Shown here one piece after another: positions 56,973 to 64,000 of a stretch of 64,000 nucleotides of DNA; the first letter of the stretch is position 1, and the number at the start of each line of letters is the position of its first letter. The position numbers were made by a program, and so were the translations under genes. The notes under the pieces are model-generated. The model ran no database searches, was not told the DNA's origin, and saw only the letters and a program-made list of their open reading frames with translations. This DNA comes from Galeruca laticollis (taxonomy: Eukaryota; Arthropoda; Insecta; Coleoptera; Chrysomelidae), in assembly GCA_963921935.1 (NCBI GenBank), contig OY998180.1, forward strand, positions 211,474,744 through 211,538,743, read 5' to 3'.

Positions 56973-57373
56973 GTAAGTACAATCTATCTATCTGTCTATA
57001 TAGTTGTATATTTTAGAAAAAATGCGGTTATTTTCACTGTGGTTATTTATAATATAATAACTGCATACATTTTTTAACATGTTTGAGGAGACTTGTTTTC
57101 ATATTTTATATTATTTCTTCAAGATAATCACTTAAAATGACGGGTGATGTAACTTTTTTATTTTCTACGCCAACGAAAAATATGTCGGAGTTTGTATGAA
57201 TGTATTTTAAGTACTTTTCGTAGGTGTGACGAGCAACAATAATCATTGTTAATTTCAAATGTTACATATTTTTTCATAGTTGTATGCTTTGATGTTTTCT
57301 CACTACATATCTAAGTCTTAGGTGTGCACTTAAAAATAATGTTTCCGAAATTCAGAGTTCTATTTGTTTTCAG

Positions 57374-59960
57374 GTTCAAAAGAAAAAGCAACCTTGCAAT
57401 ATCCAACAGAATCGAAGAAATCTTCAACAAAGGAAGCTTTAATGTCTAGTAGTGCCAATATGATACCTCCTCCCGAAGTTGATGTAATAGAAAATTTCAC
57501 TTATTTCAACTCAATACTTGCTCCAGACAGCGATTTTATCGACAAAATTGGAATAAAAATATGTGAAACTTCTTCTAAGAGTGTTTTGACCGAATCTAAT
57601 ACGAAATTGTTCACTGTACCGGATCATTCAAATTGTGACATGGGAAAAACGGAAATAGAACATCCGTTCACTTCTGATACATGCGAAAATCTGGGACATT
57701 TATCTGGTGAACAAGAAGCTAAATGTGACGAAGTAACGCCAATCAGTGGACTTCTACAAAAAAGGGAACTTCACTTCGATGTACAGTTATTATCAAACTC
57801 TCCTAATAGTGTCTTGACCACGGCAAATACGAATTTATCATCTGTAGCCGATCATCCAAATTCTGAGATAAGCCAAGTTGAAATGGAGTCTTCTTTGCTA
57901 AAGGTAGCCAATAATGGCGTCCATATGTTGGCTTCTAATATTTGCGAAAATGGAGTACCGTCTTCTCGAAAAGAAGAAGATAAATGCGAAGAAGTAGCAC
58001 CTTCTACAAGTGGACTTCAACAAAAAATGCAACTTCAGCTAGACCTACAGTTATCATCTTCAGAGTCGGATCCCTATGGTACTGACAACGACTCACGTGA
58101 TCCTGATTATCAGCAAACTTCTTCAGAAAACGAAGAAAGTGGAAGTAATAATAAGAATTTAAATGAACATCCAGAAACGTCAAGAAAAATAAAACGCAAT
58201 ACAGAAAACTGGAAAAGATACAGAATTAACAAGAAACGAAATTCTGAAGAGTCCTATATAAACTGGAAAGGAAATACTCGGCCTCGTCGAAACGTAAAAC
58301 CACCTTGCCAAAATTGTCGAATGAGATGTTCAGAAAAAATTACAGAGAATCAAAGAGTTGTTTTATTCGAGGAATATTGGGCCTTAGGAGATATCAATAG
58401 GCAAAGAGACTTCATAGCCAAGTATGTTGAACATAAAAGAAAAATGAGACAACGTAAAAGGCCAAATGATAAAGACTCTACCGATGTTACAAGTAGGCGA
58501 ACATTTACATATTTTTATTTTTTGCCTATTGAGGAGATACAGATTCAAGTCTGCAAAACATTTTTTGTCAACACATTAAATATTAGTCCTCAGGTTGTGA
58601 AAACAGTTTTTAATAAAATGGGAAGCGCAGGAGTAGTAAAAGAAGATAGAAGGGAAAAAGCATAAAAAAACAACCTCCTAGATGAAACCGTCAAACAAAG
58701 CGTTAATAATCATATCAATTCATTCGAAACTATTGAAAGTCATTATTGCCGCAAAAGCTCTTCTCGTTTATACTTACCAGCAACATTGAATATAGCGAGG
58801 ATGTATACCCTTTACATTGAATATTGTGTGGAAAATAACATTCCTCGACCTGCTACTGAGAGCATGTACAGAGAAATATTCAAGAACGATTTTAACTTAT
58901 CCTTTCATCATCCGAAGAAAGATTTGTGTGACATTTGTTACAAATACCAAAACTCCACACTAGACGAACGGATAGATTTAGAAATAGAGTACCAAAATCA
59001 TATTCAAAACAAAAATATTGCTAGGGATCTAAAGAATTCTGACAAGGAGAAGGCTCAAGGTAATACTCAAATCTGTGCAGCTGTCTTTGATTTGCAGCAA
59101 ATATTACCTGTTCCAAAATCGGAGGTAGGCTTAGCCTATTACAAGCTTATATTATCTACCTTCAATTTTACTGTATTCAATTTAGCCATCAAGGTATGTG
59201 ATTGCTTCATGTGGTATGAATGTGTTGCGAAAAGGGGCTCTTCTGAAATTGGAAGCTGCCTGCTAATGTTTATATTAGACCATATTTCCAAAGGCGTCAA
59301 TGAATTCTGTTTCTACTCTGATAATTGTGCAGGACAGAATAGAAACAAAAACTTGTTTTCACTGTACAACTATCTGTCGCAAAAATATAACGTTATTATA
59401 AATCATACATACCTCGAACGTGGACATACACAATCAGAAGGTGATTGCGTTCACAGCGTAATCGAAAAAGCAGCAAGAAGTGTACCCATAGCAACACCTG
59501 AGCAGTGGTATACACTCGTAAAAGCTGCCAAAAGGAAGCAACCTTATCTGGTTCACGAAATTTCCCAAGATTCAGTTTTTGATTTAAAGGACCTACATTT
59601 CAAAACCACCCTAAATACTGAAAAAGACACAGCAGGTGAAAGAGTCAACTGGAATTAAATAAAGATCATTAAGAGTTCTCCAGATCATCCCGATTGTATC
59701 TTGTTGAAATACAGTTATAAACAAGACTCATTCAATATTATAAATTTGCTGGAAAAGGGTAGGAAAAAAATGATTAGTGTTACCAAAGACTATAAATTAA
59801 AGACATTATACAACAAGCCTATCCCACTTACCAAAAAAAATACGATCATTTGCATTTCCTTTGTGAAAAATGCGTTATTGGTAAGACATATCATGACTTC
59901 TTTCGTAATCTTCCATATTCTAAGCAAGCAGAACTGAACAATGATTCTGATAGTGAATAA
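57374..59960 (+). pseudogene. Transposon gene, exon 2: putative DDE-type transposase with Cys cluster
   Basis: N-terminal third: acidic, Ser-rich, with a ~90-residue internal duplication. Near 58300: PPCQNCRMRCSEKI (possible zinc site), then EYWALGDINRQRDFIAKYVE, RRTFTYFYFLPIEEIQIQVC. Second half: ESHYCRKSSSRLYLPATLNI, NLSFHHPKKDLCDICYKYQN, AAVFDLQQILPVP (Asp near 59089), CFYSDNCAGQNRNKNLFSLY (Asp near 59320), ERGHTQSEGDCVHSVIEKAA (Glu 59437). I read these as a candidate D, D, E triad; this is inference. The family is multicopy in arthropods and, as I recall, called DUF7869. Defects: in-frame TAA at 58663 and 59656, and one extra A near 59840, after which the end (YHDFFRNLPYSKQAE) is in another frame, stop 59958-59960. 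Confidence 0.72.
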
Positions 59961-60606
59961 TGTTTGCTTTTCTGTTTAAATTTTTTATGTTCTATTTTTT
60001 TGGTAAGTTATGATCTTTCGTTGTCTTCCATATTTCAAGCAATCAGAACTGATGAACAATGATTCTATTTTTGACATTTTTTCCTGTTTCATTTTTTTGG
60101 GCCAGTAAGGATAAAATAAATAATCACTTACCGTTTTGTTCTTAGGCATTAACTTTTTTAAACAGCAGCTATGTTGATTTATAGAATTGTAATAAATATT
60201 TTTTGTAATTTGTTTTTCTTTATTTAATACCTTGATACATTATAATATCGTTTTAAACAAAATTACCTCAAAATTCTGCTAATAATTGAAATTTATGCAA
60301 AGTATTGGAATGACATGTAAAAATCGGAATTAGCCTATGTCCTATGTATTTCCAAATACTTAGTAGCTTATGTAAAATGATGGACATAGAATATGTATCC
60401 AAGGTGCTTTAGGTAGCCTATGTCAATTATTTTCTAAAAACAATGGCATAGGATAATTCATTATACCTTATATTGTTTTAATGCCTCTAAAGATGATTTG
60501 ACTGAATTTTGAAGAACAACCTTCAAAAGGTTTTTTATATATACAAAAAACAGCTTCTCCTGTAAAATTTAAAAAATGTGACTTAGGCTAGATCTGACCT
60601 CAAGTG

Positions 60607-63346
60607 ACGAAATAATCTACAAAGATTGTGAAAAATAAGATCTACACTACTACACAACATATTGGTAAAAAAGTTTTGTTCTACTTTACATAAAAAAAAC
60701 ATTTCAATATAGATTGTTGATCATTTTACCGATATGTGTGCCTAGAGCAGTATTTTCAATGTTGTCTTAAATTTGATGAAATGAAACACCTTAATTTGAA
60801 GGATAATTGAAAAAAATCAATGGAATGAAATGGGAATTCGACGACCAGTACGAAAATAATGGAACTTCACTATTTAGAGATAAATTATTTACATTTAAAG
60901 CCACAGACATAGTTTCTGTAATACAATTTTCCACGCATCTGAAATCCTCCGAAATTTAATATATCGTCGGAGAAGAAACAATACGACCTAAGTCGCAAAA
61001 TGTTCAGGAGATTATAAAAACTTTATTACATTTTCCATCATCAAAATTTATTTTAACCGTTATTTCTCCATTGTAATAACTTATTGCTCCACCGCGGTAG
61101 GATCTCCAGCTACCTTGCCTGGCCTAATTGAGTCGTAAATCTGATTTTTTTAGAAAAGTTTATGACAAATTTATCATCCAAAGAAAGCTTTGTCAGGGTT
61201 TTGTTTTGTATCTAGCCTCTTTTGTTAAGTCTAAGTACTATCCAGAAAGAGAGATGTAGGAACAACAAAAGTCACATTCGAAAGAAAATCTGCTAACAAC
61301 ATTTCCATTTTCTTTGGAAACCTGCTCCTTGTACAAATCGTACAATTGAGCAAGTGAGGTAACAATTGGTTCGAAGTATTTTTTTGTCGACGACTGACAA
61401 CATTAGTGAGAGGTATAGTTTTAGTAACGAGGTAAAAAACTGTTTTACGAAATCTTTGTTTCATTTTTTTTTAGCAGACGAGTCCCTAACCGTTTGCGAA
61501 TGAATTACACTAGTGGCAGGATCTATCCCGTCATTTTTTGGTTTGTGATCAAGCCAGTAGTATCACACTGTCCATTTCTTGATACCGAATGTGTTAAGAT
61601 ATTACAGACTTGTTTACGAATTCGATTAATGGTCAGGAAATAGCTATGGGATGCTTCTCTTCTTGCTTTTTTTCAACGAAGTTTTCAATAAATGTCCTAC
61701 TTTGATCCGAGTTCATTGTTTTCCAAAATTTTGTAAACAAATTCAGTCTCCTGCCCTCTGTTATTTGATCGCATGTCCTAATTTTTATTTTTTATACAAT
61801 GAGAAGGTACAAGGTATAGCTTGGACACAGGGCCCCCGCTACCATATATGCAAAGTGTACAATACACACTGGCGCCATCCTATAAGGAGGCTCCAAATCC
61901 CAGGTTCCAAAAAAAATTACAAAAAAAAAATTAATTTTAAAATGAAAGTTGAGAAATTAAATACGATTAGGTATAAACACATGAAATTTTATTAGTATAT
62001 CATCCAGTTACTGCCGATTCCTATGTTGCGAGAACCTGTCAGGCGGTAGTTTATTGATTTTTCCTGTTCAGACACGAATAATGCCTGGAGTGCCATAAAA
62101 GCGATGCATCGCCAGAGGCATTTTTAAGTCGTTCAGTTCACTGGACCGTGCAACAAGTGCATAAAAACAAGTAATCCTATTAATTTTTACATTTAAATTT
62201 TTATTTTATTTTGTCAAGTGTTGCGTTGTATAATATCAAAAGTGACTGCCCGTCACTCGCGCCATGTCACGTCTCGACTCCGCCCTCTTTTAAATATTTT
62301 TCCTCTCCCCGCAATTCTAATCAGTTAAAAAGTATATTATCTACGGGCAAATTATGCATACATTTGCCATATAATTCATGTATGATCTTCCATTTGCAGC
62401 ATCAATGATAATTTTCCTTATATTTATTAAAAAGATATTCAGTTCTAAAAAATAAAAGTTGTAACTTTTGTAAAAATATTTCTAAAGTTGAACGTTGGTC
62501 ATGTGTGGTTCCGATATTTCGCTAAAAAAATCAATGTCGCGACCGGTGATTCATTTCTTGCAGGTATGGTGGTCGATGATTAAATTTCATCCGCCCTGAC
62601 GCCCTGAATTTCGTTATTCTTGACGTCGTTCCCAACGTCATGCATACGCAAGTCTGTGAATGCTCTATTTGCGAATAGTTCCTAAAAATGATATTCTCTA
62701 GCACCGTTCCTAAAATTATCGAATTGTATCGTCCCTCACAACAGCGTCAGTTGACGTTACAATACAAATGTCATTTGGTTATGTCAAATGTAAGGGTGCG
62801 TTCAGATGCTACGTCGGGCGCGTTTTATGCGATCAGATGCTTAAAATCTGGTAAATAGTCGGGTCGTTCAGATGTTAACGGTAAATTTTACCAATCGTCC
62901 AACCATTTAACCCAGTTGACACATGGGTAGAAATTGACCCGCATGCACTTTGCATTTTATAATGCATGATTCAGAGTTTGGGTTATGTTCACAAAATTAC
63001 AAGTAATAAATTAATATTCATCGAGACTGTTTACATTTTTTTCTACACCCACATGTATATTATCCATTTTGTGCACAATTTACAGAATGAAAATGTAGTC
63101 CATTCCGGTTAACTGAACGGATATGATTTCATTTACATCCTAGAATGTATATGAAATCCATCAATCAGCATTTGCATTTAGTACCCGTCAACTCCTTTTT
63201 TTCCAATTTCAAAGTAACGTCAAGATAACTTGTCAAAATATTTCTTTAGTTGTCAAGGAAAATATTAGTAAAATCAATGATTCCAGTGATGAATCAATAA
63301 ATATTATTCCACCAGATATTCGTTTAGCCGCAAAGGAGACGTGTAA
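60607..63346. other. 2.7 kb without a recognised gene
   Basis: No cubilin-type exon, transposase or reverse transcriptase motif seen on either strand. A block GGGTGCGTTCAGATGC at 62792 resembles ends of some insect non-autonomous elements, but no partner was found. Confidence 0.4.
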
Positions 63347-63970
63347 TTAAAGTCGAATTATCGCAGTTGCAACATTCCAATAACTTTGTGGAAATACTTT
63401 GGGTTCCTTCTCATACTGGCCTTCAAGGAAACGAAGAAGCCGACCGCAAATCACGACAAGCAGCAATTAGTGAAACCGTGAGTGAAGTGCAAACGGTAGT
63501 GTATAACGACATAAAACCGCTACTTAAATCAAAAGTGCTAAAATTGTGGCAAATCGAGTGGCAATCGTCCCAATCGAAACTACGCGACGTGAAACCGGAA
63601 GTGAAACCTCGAGCGCAGCCAACAAACAAAAGATCGCTTCAAGTTAAACTGACTAGGTTACGAATAGGCCACACCAAACTTACTCATAGTTACTTAATTA
63701 CTAAAAGTGAACCCCCAAAATGTGAATTATGCAAGATCCAGCTTACTGTCAAACATTTAATAACCGATTGCCCAAAATTCCAACAATCAAGACAAGATAA
63801 CAACCTCAGCAACAATTTAGACCAAGTTCTTGGCGAAAACTGTAATACACAGAACCTTTTTAAATATCTAAGTGACATTAACATATTAACTAAACTATAA
63901 ACAACCCATATTTGTGTCGCTAATTACCCCAGTGGTAGATGCGACTTGCTTGTAAAAAAAAAAAAAAAAA
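63347..63970 (+). mobile_element. 5'-truncated I/jockey-type LINE with poly(A) and target duplication
   Basis: Coding 63367-63900 holds an RNase H end (EILWVPSHTGLQGNEEADRK, SRQAA), then QVKLTRLRIGHTKLTHSYLI and the Cys-His knuckle CELCKIQLTVKHLITDCPKF, ending KYLSDINILTKL and TAA. A poly(A) tract runs to 63970. AGACGTGTAA flanks it at 63337-63346 and 63970-63979 (9-10 bp depending on the shared A). The frame has no defects within this piece, so it is a young insertion. Only the last ~180 codons of ORF2 are present. Confidence 0.9.
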
Positions 63971-64000
63971 GACGTGTAACAAATCATTGCATCAAAAAAT

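Larger units (their letters stand above)
56521..60606 (+). mobile_element. Nearly complete TIR DNA transposon of an unclassified family (DUF7869-like)
   Basis: Termini 56521-56547 and 60580-60606 are inverted repeats matching at 24 of 27 positions, beginning CACCTGAGGTCAGAACTAGC / CACTTGAGGTCAGATCTAGC. Inside both ends the motif CCTATGTCC or its complement GGACATAGG recurs in variants (56536, 56665, 56715, 56750 and 60330, 60380, 60415, 60450), a subterminal-repeat layout like CACTA elements. Between them is a single spliced gene on plus. No target duplication is clear: flanks are ATT and ACG. About 4.1 kb, inserted upstream of cubilin exon 1. Confidence 0.75.

Noticed and set aside
61231..61995. 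Open stretches of 77 and 114 codons
   Set aside because: No recognisable domain, low-complexity Lys/Asn end and no repeat boundary; probably chance.
62792..62810. GGGTGCGTTCAGATGC as a MITE terminus
   Set aside because: Resembles some insect element ends, but no inverted partner or flanking duplication was found.

Overview
This window reads as nuclear DNA from an AT-rich arthropod, most likely an insect. The evidence is spliceosomal introns, an animal CUB-domain gene and a dense load of insect-type transposons (piggyBac, pogo/Tigger, hAT-like, jockey/CR1/I-like LINEs and Penelope-like elements, PLEs). I could not fix the order or species. No bacterial, organellar, tRNA, rRNA or CRISPR feature was seen.

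The backbone is one host gene on the minus strand. Its exons are short and scattered, but they can be joined by splice sites. Twenty consecutive exons from 56320 down to 1599 have GT/AG borders, and every one of the 19 junctions keeps the reading frame. Together they encode 1340 codons made only of tandem CUB domains: ten complete and one partial at each end. That architecture is typical of cubilin, the large extracellular endocytic receptor. The gene runs out of the window on both sides, so its start, EGF region and stop are not here.

Intron sizes fall into two groups. Ten introns are 54-403 bp and nine are 1.0-8.9 kb, and every one of the nine holds mobile or repetitive DNA. Going up the window: a piggyBac copy (97-1152) lies below the lowest exon. 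1895-7531 holds a repeat with ~170-bp units and LINE pieces. 8060-12067 holds a LINE and a piggyBac scrap. 12451-17741 holds two pogo elements. 18485-26486 holds two more pogo elements, PLE tails and a PLE. 26558-28892 holds a tandem duplication and a hAT-like scrap. 29549-35481 holds a PLE, a GC-rich LINE and a MITE. 36164-37208 holds a PLE with target duplication. 37811-46660 holds two large PLEs and a relative of the 56.5-kb transposon. 47702-55839 holds a LINE, nested repeats, an unknown ORF and another transposon relative. Beyond the top exon are a nearly complete TIR transposon (56521-60606) and a 5'-truncated LINE with target duplication (63347-63970).

Three observations stand out. First, the 4.1-kb element at 56521-60606 has matching 27-bp terminal inverted repeats, subterminal repeats and a spliced gene of a multicopy arthropod protein family that I believe is catalogued as a domain of unknown function. 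Its conserved acidic residues suggest a DDE transposase, and two decayed relatives lie nearby. Second, two different PLE families carry hammerhead-ribozyme-like motifs in their tails, and in the larger one the 5' end of the integrated copy begins at the predicted self-cleavage site. Third, every sizeable PLE copy is joined at its 5' side to an inverted partial copy of itself.
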